DNA of 64,000 nucleotides from Vicinamibacterales bacterium (GTDB lineage: Bacteria; Acidobacteriota; Vicinamibacteria; Vicinamibacterales; SCN-69-37). Each line of letters begins with the position of its first letter. The stretch's first letter is position 1. This document shows positions 26,177 through 35,180 of the stretch, piece by piece. The position numbers were made by a program, and so were the translations under genes. The DNA lies in the NCBI GenBank assembly GCA_030827135.1, contig JAURFE010000002.1, forward strand, positions 346,032 through 410,031, written 5' to 3'. The notes under the pieces were generated by a model that did not search any database, had not been told where the DNA came from, and saw only the letters and a program-made list of their open reading frames with translations.

Positions 26177-27277
26177 ATGTCCACAGGTACCTCGTTTTCG
26201 TCCCTCGTGTCCGGCGCCCTGATTGCGGCGCCGATGACCAAGGGGTCCAATCTGCCCTTCCGGTTGCTCTGCATGGAACTGGGCGCGCGCGTCCTGATCA
26301 GCGAAATGGTGGTGGCCCGCAGGCTCAAGCAGCGGAAGCGCAGCGAGTTCGCACTCATCCGTCGCGCACCGGGCGAACCGGTGTTTGGTGTGCAGCTGGC
26401 CGGGAACAAGCCGGAGGAGATGGCGTGGGCGGCGGCGCTGGTGGAGTCCCGCCAGGCGGACTTCATCGACATCAATCTCGGATGCCCGATCGATCACTTC
26501 ACGCGGATGGGCCTCGGTGCCGCGCTGGGCCGCCAGCCCGGTCGTGTGCGACGCATCGTGGAAACAATGAAGGCCGCAGTCAAGGTGCCGGTCACGGTGA
26601 AGATTCGGCTTGGGTGGAAGGCCGACCAGTTGAACTACCTTGAGTTGGCGAAAGCCGCCGTCGATGGCGGTGCGGACGGCGTGTTTGTGCACGGCCGCAC
26701 GCGCGAGGCCCGGTATCGGCACCCCGCGGACTGGGCGGCGATCGCGGAAATCGCCGCCGCGGTGCCGGTGCCTGTGGTGGGCAACGGTGACGTGCTGTTT
26801 CCGCACGACTTCCACGACCACATGACCCACTCCGGCTGCGCGGCTGTGATGACTGCCCGCGGCGCACTGATTAAGCCGTGGATCTTTCGCGAGATCACCG
26901 ACGGGTACTGGGAGATCACTGCCGGCGAACGTGTGACGCTGTACAGGCGCTACGTGGAACTCGCCCTGTCGCATTGGGGCGGCGACGACTACGGCCGCGA
27001 ACGGGTGCGCGACTTTCTGCGCTGGCATGTCGGCTTCTGGTGCCGCTACGTTCCCCGCCGCGCCGACGGCACGTGGCCGACGATGCAACAGCGGGAAGTG
27101 CTCGAGAACCCGCGATCGCCGCTGGAGGCACTGCTGGCGCGGACCGATGGGCCGGCGCTCGATTACGTGACCGATGAACTGCTGGCCGGTGGAGATCTGT
27201 CCGCGCCGCCTCCCATTCCCGAGGTGCGGCCGGATACACGACGTGACATGCGGGATGACCCGGTGGAGGCTGGATGA
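26177..27277 (+). CDS. tRNA-dihydrouridine synthase resembling eukaryotic Dus3
   Basis: An FMN-dependent TIM-barrel enzyme of 366 residues that reduces uridine to dihydrouridine in RNA. It has APMTKGSNLPFR, DINLGCPID with the catalytic Cys (residue 103), VKIRLGW, VHGRTREARY and VVGNGDV. The usual RNA-binding segment after the Cys is changed to RMGLGAALGR. The C-terminal part, TARGALIKPWIFREI, ELALSHWGGDDYG and WHVGFWCRYVP, matches my memory of eukaryotic Dus3 much better than DusA, DusB or DusC. ATG at 26177 begins the barrel; the frame runs much further upstream antisense to hrpB without support. It overlaps the following receptor gene by ATGA. Confidence 0.9.
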   Translation: MSTGTSFSSLVSGALIAAPMTKGSNLPFRLLCMELGARVLISEMVVARRLKQRKRSEFALIRRAPGEPVFGVQLAGNKPEEMAWAAALVESRQADFIDINLGCPIDHFTRMGLGAALGRQPGRVRRIVETMKAAVKVPVTVKIRLGWKADQLNYLELAKAAVDGGADGVFVHGRTREARYRHPADWAAIAEIAAAVPVPVVGNGDVLFPHDFHDHMTHSGCAAVMTARGALIKPWIFREITDGYWEITAGERVTLYRRYVELALSHWGGDDYGRERVRDFLRWHVGFWCRYVPRRADGTWPTMQQREVLENPRSPLEALLARTDGPALDYVTDELLAGGDLSAPPPIPEVRPDTRRDMRDDPVEAG

Positions 27278-29517
27278 TCCTCGTCGCGCTGGCCGTGTGG
27301 CTGAGCGCCGCGCTCGGCGCGGACGCGGTACGCATCACCGTGATCGATGCGCGCACACAGGCCCCGGTCCCGGGCGTGCGCGTACAGCTGCAATCGGCCG
27401 ACAACGTCGCGCGCGACCTCCACACCGGCGACACCGATGCAACAGGGACGGTGGTCTTCGCGGCCGTGCCCGCCGGGCGGTATCTGGTCACGGTGTCGAC
27501 CGTCGGGTACGCCTTCGTGCGGCGAGGTCTGACGACCGTGGCCGGCACCCCGGTCACCTTGACCATTCCCATGACGGAAGGCACCGGGACGTATCAGGAG
27601 GAAGTGACGGTCGCCGCGGCACAGGTCGGCAGCGCAGAAGTCGGCATCTCGTCGCAGGTCACGCTGGGATCGGCGGCGATTCAGGATCTGCGTGGCATCG
27701 CCACCGATGATCCGATGCGCGCCATCCAGGGACTCCCGGGCGTCGTCACGGGTGACGACTTCCAGGCGGAGTTCTCGGTGCGGGGCTCGGCGTTTCGCCA
27801 CGTGGGGCTCGTGATTGACGACACGCCGTCGCCGTTGCTGCTGCATGCGGTGCGTGGACGCGACGACACCGGATCGCTGGCGATGGTGAACGCCGACGTG
27901 CTGGATCGCGCGGCCCTGTTCTCCGGGCCACATCCGCAACGCCACGGCGAGTGGATTGGCGCCACGTTGGACTTCGGGCTGCGGTCGGGATCACGGGACC
28001 GCACCCACGTGCGCGGCACCATCAGCGGCACGAGCGCGGCGATTGTGCTCGAGGGGCCGCTCGGAGCGACCGGCCGGGGCGCGTGGCTGTTCACGGCGCG
28101 CAAGAGTTATGTGGACTGGTTGATTCGCAAGCTGGAGCCGGAGATTGTGAGCACCATCGGTTTCACCGATGCGCAAAGCAAGTGGACGTGGGACCTCACA
28201 CCGCGTCAACAGATCCAGTTTGTGCTCACAGGCGGTGAGGCAGTGTATCGCGAGCCGGAGACGTCAATCGCCAACGGTCTGCACAAGGCCGTATCCACTG
28301 GCGGCCTGGCGTCGCTGGCGTGGCGGTACGCCGGCAACCATCTGACGCTCGGCCAGCGCGTGTCGATCACGACCAGTCGCTTTACCAACACAGGCATGCG
28401 CAGTCAGGTGCAGGGTCGCGGCACGACCACCACGCGCATGTGGCGCGGCGATGTGTCGCGCGCGATGGGCACGCAGTGGCTGGTGGAGGCGGGTGCGCGT
28501 GCCGAACGGACGGACACGAACCAGATGCTCGCCCGCTTTCGTGTGGCCGGGGCGTCGGTGACGCACACCGCCAGTCGCACCATCGTCGACGACCGGCAGC
28601 TCCTGTCGTCATGGGCGCAGGTGACCTGGCGCGGTGCACGTTCGGGCCTGGTCGCCGGTGTGCGCGCGGTCGATGCTGACCGCCCCGACTCACGCTGGCT
28701 CGCCCCGTGGATACTGGCGGAACATCGGCTCGGCCGTGTCACCGTCCGTGCGAGTGCCGGTGCGGCACGCCAGTTGCCACCGCTTGAAGCCATGACCGCT
28801 GCCCCCGAACCGCTCGTCGCCGAACGCGCACGCGGCGTGGACGCCAGCATTGACGTTCGCCTCGGCAGCCGGGCGCGGTTCCAGGTGACCGGCTTCACCC
28901 GGAAGGAGCACAACATCCTGCGCCCACTGGGTGAAGAACGGATCGTCAACGGGGCCTTCCGTCCGGCACCGACATTTCCGATCGCAGGTTCGCGGCTCGA
29001 CGGTTCCAGCCGCGGCGTGGATGTGGTGCTGCAGCGGTCTGCGTCGCCCGGCGCAGCGGGACTGACCGGCTGGATCGCCTACACGTGGGCCCACACGCGT
29101 TACAAAGACCGCGTGAGCCTCGAGACGTTTGATGGCGACTACGACCAGCGCCACACCATCAACGTGTTCCTGCAGCAGCGCCTGTCCTGGCGCTCCGCGG
29201 TGAACGCCAAACTCCGCCTCGGCAGCAACGTGCCCATCGTCGGATATTTCACCGGGGATACCACGCGCCTGTTTTCAGGCGAGACCCGCAACGCGGTGCG
29301 CCTGCCGTGGTACGTCCGCCTCGACCTGCGCGCAAGTCGATCGCTGGCGATCAAGGGACGGCGGCTGACGTTGTTTGCCGAGGTGGTGAATGCCCTGGGC
29401 CGCCGCAACCTCGGGCAAGCCGATGGGTTCATCCGCCTGCCGAGCCGCGAGGCCGTCGCCTACACCGAGAAGCTCATCCCACGAATTCCGTCGGTGGGAT
29501 TCCTGATCGAGTTCTGA
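27274..29517 (+). CDS. TonB-dependent receptor with carboxypeptidase-like N-terminal domain
   Basis: An outer-membrane protein of 747 residues. After a short signal peptide (ILVALAVWLSAALGADA) comes a carboxypeptidase-regulatory-like beta-sandwich (TVIDARTQAPVPGVRVQLQS), then a plug domain (EEVTVAAAQVG, RAIQGLPGVV, FSVRGSAFRHVGLVIDD) and a barrel ending in VGFLIEF with the terminal Phe. The ligand is unknown. Its ATG overlaps the stop of the dihydrouridine synthase, so the two are probably cotranscribed, though no functional link is evident. It ends one base before the convergent FkbM gene. Confidence 0.88.
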   Translation: MILVALAVWLSAALGADAVRITVIDARTQAPVPGVRVQLQSADNVARDLHTGDTDATGTVVFAAVPAGRYLVTVSTVGYAFVRRGLTTVAGTPVTLTIPMTEGTGTYQEEVTVAAAQVGSAEVGISSQVTLGSAAIQDLRGIATDDPMRAIQGLPGVVTGDDFQAEFSVRGSAFRHVGLVIDDTPSPLLLHAVRGRDDTGSLAMVNADVLDRAALFSGPHPQRHGEWIGATLDFGLRSGSRDRTHVRGTISGTSAAIVLEGPLGATGRGAWLFTARKSYVDWLIRKLEPEIVSTIGFTDAQSKWTWDLTPRQQIQFVLTGGEAVYREPETSIANGLHKAVSTGGLASLAWRYAGNHLTLGQRVSITTSRFTNTGMRSQVQGRGTTTTRMWRGDVSRAMGTQWLVEAGARAERTDTNQMLARFRVAGASVTHTASRTIVDDRQLLSSWAQVTWRGARSGLVAGVRAVDADRPDSRWLAPWILAEHRLGRVTVRASAGAARQLPPLEAMTAAPEPLVAERARGVDASIDVRLGSRARFQVTGFTRKEHNILRPLGEERIVNGAFRPAPTFPIAGSRLDGSSRGVDVVLQRSASPGAAGLTGWIAYTWAHTRYKDRVSLETFDGDYDQRHTINVFLQQRLSWRSAVNAKLRLGSNVPIVGYFTGDTTRLFSGETRNAVRLPWYVRLDLRASRSLAIKGRRLTLFAEVVNALGRRNLGQADGFIRLPSREAVAYTEKLIPRIPSVGFLIEF

Positions 29518-29518
29518 A

Positions 29519-30321
29519 TCAGGGCTCGGTCACCCAAAACTTCTTCGGGGCTCTGAGCGCGCTGTCGGTTCGTACAAACGCCACGTCGGTCTGATACAAC
29601 GCGTGATCGGTCTCGCGCCGGAACTGGCCGCAGAAGTCGGCGACTGAAAATCCAGCGATGCGCATAAACGCCACGACGTCTTCAAACGTGGGAGCCCCCT
29701 GGTTGTAGGGAAGAACACTCGTCTCAAGAATCACCACTTCGGCCATCCCCAGCGTCCGGGCTCCGCCGCGCAGCACCTCAAGTTCGAAGCCCTGCACATC
29801 GAGCTTCATCAACAGCGGCGCAGCCACCGCCGCCTGCGTCATCCCCTCCACCACCTGATCGAGTGTCGTCATCGAAAGATGCCGCACGTCGCGACTGAAC
29901 GTCGTCAACTCTGGCAACACCCCGGAGCCGGTCCCGACGACGTGGAAGGGGACGTTGCTGCGCACATCAGGTCCGAGCAGCGCGGACACTGCGCCAACGT
30001 GTGATCCCAATGCGTCAACGGTCGCGCGCAGCGGCGCGGCCATCGCCGGATCGCCATCCACCATGATCAGCGGCACGCCTGGAAACACGGATCGCGCCAT
30101 GCGGCTCCAGCTGCCGATGTTCGCGCCGATGTCGATAATCCCCCCTGGCCGGCACCCGTTGGCGCGCATCGTCCGTAGGAGGCCTTCCATCGTCGGATAC
30201 CCGAGGCGGAATTTGTCGACCTCAGTGAGGCTGTCGAGCACGCAGGGCATCATGCGGAGCCTGGCACCGTACGGTATCAGGCGCCAGAGCCAGCGAAACG
30301 TGCGGCCGGGGAGCCCTCCGA

Positions 30322-30325
<4 letters not shown>
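29519..30325 (-). CDS. FkbM family methyltransferase
   Basis: A protein of 268 residues with the FkbM-type SAM-binding domain: [17 protein letters not shown] (SAM loop, about residues 62-78), [18 protein letters not shown] and [18 protein letters not shown], the last being the family hallmark. Such enzymes methylate hydroxyls of sugars, peptides or polyketides. The substrate here is unknown; being third in an operon with MsrB and MsrA gives little help. ATG at 30325 overlaps the msrA stop (ATGA). It converges with the receptor gene, separated by one base, and no terminator is seen between them. Confidence 0.88.
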
Positions 30326-30873
<548 letters not shown>

Positions 30874-30886
30874 GACTCGTGTACCT

Positions 30887-31258
30887 TCATTCCTTCGGTT
30901 CAAACGACAACGCGGTGCCGTTCATGCAATAACGCTGGCCGGTGGGCCGTGGGCCATCCGGAAAGACGTGGCCAAGATGGCCCTCACACGTCGCGCAGAC
31001 GACTTCGGTGCGCACCATACCGTGACTCTCGTCGGTGCGCATGGTGACTGCTCCAGGCAGGGCGTCGTAAAAACTGGGCCAGCCGGACCCGCTTTCAAAC
31101 TTGGCATCAGACGGAAACAGTGCACTGCCACAGCCGGCGCACCTGAAGATTCCCGCCCTCTTCTCAAGATTCAACGGGCTCGACCACCGCGGTTCGGTTC
31201 CGCACTCCCTCAACACCCGGTACTGCTCCGGGCTCAGTCTGTTCGCCCATTCATCCAT
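30887..31258 (-). CDS. msrB: Peptide methionine-(R)-sulfoxide reductase MsrB
   Basis: An enzyme of 123 residues that reduces the R-epimer of methionine sulfoxide. Both zinc Cys pairs are visible (RCAGCGS and CATCEGHLG), with [21 protein letters not shown] and the catalytic Cys in [15 protein letters not shown] at 31258 is chosen; a GTG six codons upstream is also possible, and neither has a strong ribosome-binding site. It is the first gene of the msrB-msrA-FkbM operon and diverges from the M1 peptidase gene 34 bases away. Confidence 0.95.
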   Translation of the reverse strand: MDEWANRLSPEQYRVLRECGTEPRWSSPLNLEKRAGIFRCAGCGSALFPSDAKFESGSGWPSFYDALPGAVTMRTDESHGMVRTEVVCATCEGHLGHVFPDGPRPTGQRYCMNGTALSFEPKE

Positions 31259-31286
31259 GCTCACAGGATGCCACACCCCATAGAAT
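31258..31286 (+). promoter_or_regulatory. Possible promoter placing the M1 peptidase start at +1
   Basis: TAGAAT (31281-31286) is a good -10 element, with TGCTCA (31258-31263, three of six matches) 17 bases upstream as a weak -35. The expected transcription start is the A of the ATG at 31293, so the message would have no leader. There is no ribosome-binding site before this ATG, which agrees. Confidence 0.4.
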
Positions 31287-31292
31287 CTCGGG

Positions 31293-33869
31293 ATGCGTCG
31301 TCTTCTTCCTCTCCTCGTCGCACTTGGGGCCCTCGCGGGAGTGATTTACGTGTCCATCAGCCCAACGCCGGCGTCCCTCATCGGCCCGGGTATCCCCGAA
31401 GCCATGGCCAACGACCGAGCCGAACGCGTGCGCGACCTCACGTATGAGGCGTCGTTCACCATTCCAGCCGTACGGTCGGAACCGGTGCGAGGCAGCCTGA
31501 CGGCCACCTTCACGTTGACCTACGCGGACACCGACCTCGCGTTTGACTTTGCCCAGCCCGCCGAAAAGTTGCTCGCCGCCCGTGTCAACGGCGTCGTGAC
31601 AACCGACGTCGTCGCGCGAGACGGGCACCTAGTCGTGCCTGCCGGCCTGCTGCAGGCCGATGCGGAAAACTCAGTCGCGTTTGATTTCGTCGCGGGTGAT
31701 GAGGCGCTCAACCGGCAGGACGAGCTGCTCTATACGCTGTTTGTCCCGGCGCGCGCGTCGTTGACGTTGCCGGTGTTCGACCAGCCCAACCTCAAGGGTC
31801 GCTGGGCGGTGGCGCTCAACGTCCCGAGCGACTGGTCGGCCGTCGCCAACGGTACGGAAACCGGACGCATCACCTCTGCGGACCGCACGCAGATCATTTT
31901 CGCCAGGACCGAGCCGCTGCCAACCTACCTGGTGGCGTTCGCGGCCGGCAAATTCCAGATCGAGACGGCCGAGCGTGCGGGCAGGACGATGCGGCTGTTC
32001 CATCGGGAGACGGATTCCGCAAAGGTGCAGCGGAATCTGGGGGCGATTTTCGACCTGCACGCGAGCGCGTTGACGTGGCTCGAGGACTACACCACGATTC
32101 CCTATCCGTTCGGCAAGTTCGACTTCGTCCTCATTCCATCATTCCAATTTGGCGGGATGGAACATGCCGGTGCCGTGTTCTACAATGCCAGTTCGCTCTT
32201 TCTGGATGAATCCGCCACGCAGAACCAGCGCCTTGGCCGCGCGAGCCTGATCGCCCACGAAACCGCCCACATGTGGTTCGGCGATCTGGTGACGATGCGC
32301 TGGTTTAACGACGTGTGGATGAAGGAAGTCTTCGCCAACTTCATGGCGGCAAAGATGGTGAATCCGTCGTTCCCCGAGGTGAACCATCCGCTGCGCTTCC
32401 TCTTTTCGCACTACCCGGCCGCGTATGAGGTGGACCGGACTGCGGGTGCGAACCCGATTCGGCAACCGCTGGCGAACCTGAACGAGGCGGGGTCACTCTA
32501 CGGCGCGATCATCTACCAGAAAGCGCCTATCGTGATGCGCCAGCTTGAGCTGCTCATGGGTGAGGAGGCCTTCCGCGAGGGACTGCGCGAGTACCTCTCG
32601 ACGTATGCGATGGGCAACGCGACCTGGCCGGACCTAATCGCCATCTTTGACCGGCGCACGCCGGTGGACCTGGTTGCGTGGAGCCGCGCGTGGGTGGAGG
32701 AACGCGGCCGTCCTCGTGTGCACGTGGATGTGACCACTCCGGTACCAGGCACGACAAGTGTGCACGTGCGGAGCGAGGACCCGATGAGTCGTGGCCTCGT
32801 CTGGCCCCAGATGCTCTCGCTGGTCATCGGCAGCGGCGATCGGGCCACAAGTGTTGATGTGTCGCTTGAACAGTCGGGCACGGCCGCCGTGTCGCACACC
32901 TCGGCGATCACGCCCGATGGTGCGCGGTGGGTGTTGCCCACGGGTGGAGGCCTTGGCTACGGAGACTTCGTGCTGCCGGCCGACATGCTGGTCCGCCTGG
33001 CCGAGGACCTCCCTGTCATCGCGGACCCGTTGACCCGCGGTGCCGCACTGGTCACGTTGTGGGAGTCGATGCTCGAAGGACGCGTCCCCCCGGCGGTGCT
33101 TCGCGATGCGCTGGCGAAGGCGGTGGTGACCGAACGCGACGAACTCAACCTCTCGAGACAACTCGGATACCTGCAGTCGATCTTCTGGCGCTTCACGCCG
33201 GCCGCCGAACGGCTCGCCGTGGCCGCGACACTCGAACCCCTGTTCCGCGCGGGCCTCGCGCGGGCGACCGATGTCTCCCGCAAGAGTGTCTGGTTCAGCG
33301 CAGCAAAAAACACGGCGCTTACACCTGCCGCGGTCGAGTGGCTCACGCAGGTCTGGCGCAAGGAGGTCGTGATCGCTGGACTTCCATTCTCTGAAAACGA
33401 CGAGGCGGACCTCGCGATGGAACTGGCCCTGCGTGGGGTGGACGTCCTCGACGAGCAGGAAGCGCGGCTGAAGAACCCCGACCGCAAGGCGCGGTTCGTG
33501 TTCGTGCGACCTGCGGTGGCGGCGGACCTGGCGACGCGTGAGGCGGTGTTCGAGCGCTTCACAGACGTGAACAATCGTCGCCGCGAGGCCTGGGTGCTTG
33601 AAGCGATGAACTATCTGCACCATCCCCTGCGTGCGGCCGAGATGCAGCACCTCGTGGTGCCCGCCTTGGCACTGGTCCTCGAGATTCGCAACACCGGCGA
33701 CATTTTCTTCCCGAAGCGCTGGGCGGACGCCACGCTTGGCGGACATCAATCCGCAGACACCGCAACGGCCGTCCGCGCGTTCATTGACGGCCTGCCGCGG
33801 GATTATCCGCAACGACTGCGCTGGGTGCTCGAAGCATCGGCAGATCCTCTGTTCCGAGCGGCCCGCTGA
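31293..33869 (+). CDS. M1 family metallo-aminopeptidase
   Basis: An exported zinc aminopeptidase of 858 residues. The N-terminus has a signal or anchor segment (LLPLLVALGALAGVIYVSIS). The exopeptidase motif is FGGMEHAGAVFY; the usual GxMEN has His for Asn here. The zinc site is HETAH (residues 322-326) with Glu 345 in KEVFANF. The catalytic Tyr is probably in LYGAIIYQKAP. A C-terminal helical domain of about 280 residues follows. It removes N-terminal residues from peptides, probably in the periplasm. The following permease gene overlaps by one base (TGATG). Confidence 0.92.
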   Translation: MRRLLPLLVALGALAGVIYVSISPTPASLIGPGIPEAMANDRAERVRDLTYEASFTIPAVRSEPVRGSLTATFTLTYADTDLAFDFAQPAEKLLAARVNGVVTTDVVARDGHLVVPAGLLQADAENSVAFDFVAGDEALNRQDELLYTLFVPARASLTLPVFDQPNLKGRWAVALNVPSDWSAVANGTETGRITSADRTQIIFARTEPLPTYLVAFAAGKFQIETAERAGRTMRLFHRETDSAKVQRNLGAIFDLHASALTWLEDYTTIPYPFGKFDFVLIPSFQFGGMEHAGAVFYNASSLFLDESATQNQRLGRASLIAHETAHMWFGDLVTMRWFNDVWMKEVFANFMAAKMVNPSFPEVNHPLRFLFSHYPAAYEVDRTAGANPIRQPLANLNEAGSLYGAIIYQKAPIVMRQLELLMGEEAFREGLREYLSTYAMGNATWPDLIAIFDRRTPVDLVAWSRAWVEERGRPRVHVDVTTPVPGTTSVHVRSEDPMSRGLVWPQMLSLVIGSGDRATSVDVSLEQSGTAAVSHTSAITPDGARWVLPTGGGLGYGDFVLPADMLVRLAEDLPVIADPLTRGAALVTLWESMLEGRVPPAVLRDALAKAVVTERDELNLSRQLGYLQSIFWRFTPAAERLAVAATLEPLFRAGLARATDVSRKSVWFSAAKNTALTPAAVEWLTQVWRKEVVIAGLPFSENDEADLAMELALRGVDVLDEQEARLKNPDRKARFVFVRPAVAADLATREAVFERFTDVNNRRREAWVLEAMNYLHHPLRAAEMQHLVVPALALVLEIRNTGDIFFPKRWADATLGGHQSADTATAVRAFIDGLPRDYPQRLRWVLEASADPLFRAAR

Positions 33870-35146
33870 TGCAGCCGGTTGACCTTGAGCCAATCGCCGC
33901 ACGGGACCAGACCAGTTCTCCGCTGGACCTCTTCCTGATTTTCGTCGGCGCCAACATCGTCGCCACCACGCTCCAGGTTGGCGCGAGCCTGCCGCCCACG
34001 TTCACTGCGCTCGCGGCGTTCGGCACCATCGCAGTCGGCGTGATCGGCGGCTCGCTGCTGACCGGCCTTCTGGCTCCAACCGGTTCACGGCTGCGCGTGC
34101 CCTCGATCGTCGCCACACGCGCCGCATTGGGCGTGAGCGGCGCACAGGCGCTGGCACTGCTGCTGTTCGTCACGAACTTCGCGTGGATTGCACTGAACAA
34201 TGTCATCGCGGCGTCGATTACCGCTCACATGACCGGCATCGGGACCACGGCTATGTGGAGCGTTGGTCTGGGGCTGGCGGCGACCGTCATCGTGCTGGGA
34301 GGACCACGCGTCGCCGCGATTGTGGACCGCGTTGCCGTGCCCGTGCTCCTGGCCGCCGGCGCCGTGTTCACCATTGCCGTGCTGCGCGCACCGGAGTTGA
34401 ACTGGCCCACCGGCCCGGTGCCTGCCACCGACATCGCACGCGGCCTCGACATCGTCATTGGCTATCAGGCGTCGTGGCTGTTGATGTTTGCCGACTATCC
34501 GCGCTTCGTGCGGTCGCCGCGCGCCGCCGGATGGTCCGTGTTTCTCGGACTCGCCCTTACGTCGCTGTGGTTCATGCCGCTCGGTCTGGTCGCATCGGTT
34601 GTCGCAGGGTCATCCGACCCTGGCGTGATGGTGTCCGCGCTCGGTCTGGGCGTGTGGGGCGCGCTCCTGGTGGCCACGGCCGCGCTCACCACCAACTTCG
34701 TCAACATCTACATGTCGGCGCTCGCGCTCAAGAGCCTGCGACCGACGCTCAGTGGCCCGGTCGGCGTCTGGCTCATCGGCGGCATCGGTGCAGTGCTCGG
34801 TCTGTTCTCGATGGGCTGGCTCGAACAGTTCGCGTCGTTCACGCTGATCCTGGCGTCGTGCCTCGTCCCCATCGGCGGTCTGCTGCTCGCGCACTTCCTC
34901 GTGCTCAGAGTGCCCACCCACGTGCCTGACCTCTATGCGACGCCGGCCGGCCGCCGCGCGTGGTCAACACCCGGCCTCGTGGCATGGGTCGCCGGCGTCA
35001 TCGTGTTCCACGCATGCGCGTCCATCGGCGGCACGCTGCCAGGCCTGGTGACGACGATGACGATGTATGCGGTGCTGATGCGTCGGCGCGCTGGACGCCA
35101 CGACGGTGCCCTGCAACCCAGTGCGCCCTACATGCCGGAGTCGTAG
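33869..35146 (+). CDS. NCS1 family permease (cytosine/purine/thiamine-precursor type)
   Basis: A membrane transporter of 425 residues with about 12 helices. The segments FVGANIVATTLQVGAS, RVPSIVATRAALG and IGYQASWLLMFADYPRF fit the NCS1 family of nucleobase and hydroxymethylpyrimidine symporters (CodB, CytX). The ligand is not predictable. Its ATG overlaps the M1 peptidase stop, so the two are cotranscribed; uptake of a product released outside the cell is an open guess. The 3' end runs into a long palindrome. Confidence 0.8.
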   Translation: MQPVDLEPIAARDQTSSPLDLFLIFVGANIVATTLQVGASLPPTFTALAAFGTIAVGVIGGSLLTGLLAPTGSRLRVPSIVATRAALGVSGAQALALLLFVTNFAWIALNNVIAASITAHMTGIGTTAMWSVGLGLAATVIVLGGPRVAAIVDRVAVPVLLAAGAVFTIAVLRAPELNWPTGPVPATDIARGLDIVIGYQASWLLMFADYPRFVRSPRAAGWSVFLGLALTSLWFMPLGLVASVVAGSSDPGVMVSALGLGVWGALLVATAALTTNFVNIYMSALALKSLRPTLSGPVGVWLIGGIGAVLGLFSMGWLEQFASFTLILASCLVPIGGLLLAHFLVLRVPTHVPDLYATPAGRRAWSTPGLVAWVAGVIVFHACASIGGTLPGLVTTMTMYAVLMRRRAGRHDGALQPSAPYMPES

Positions 35147-35169
35147 GGCGCGCTGGGTTGCAGCGCGCC
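35111..35169. repeat. REP-like palindrome pair between convergent genes, copy 1
   Basis: The arms 35111-35131 and 35143-35163 form a 21-base inverted repeat with a single G-U type mismatch and an 11-base loop that contains the end of the permease gene. The right arm is itself half of a second perfect palindrome, GGCGCGCTG (35147-35155) with CAGCGCGCC (35161-35169). It lies between convergent genes and would fold in either transcript, so it can serve as a two-way terminator. A related pair occurs at 43160-43217. Confidence 0.8.
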
Positions 35170-35180
35170 AACACGGCGCA

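Noticed and set aside
26150..27088. Possible N-terminal extension of HrpB
   Set aside because: It lies antisense to the dihydrouridine synthase and lacks any helicase feature; the ATG at 26149 fits the family length.
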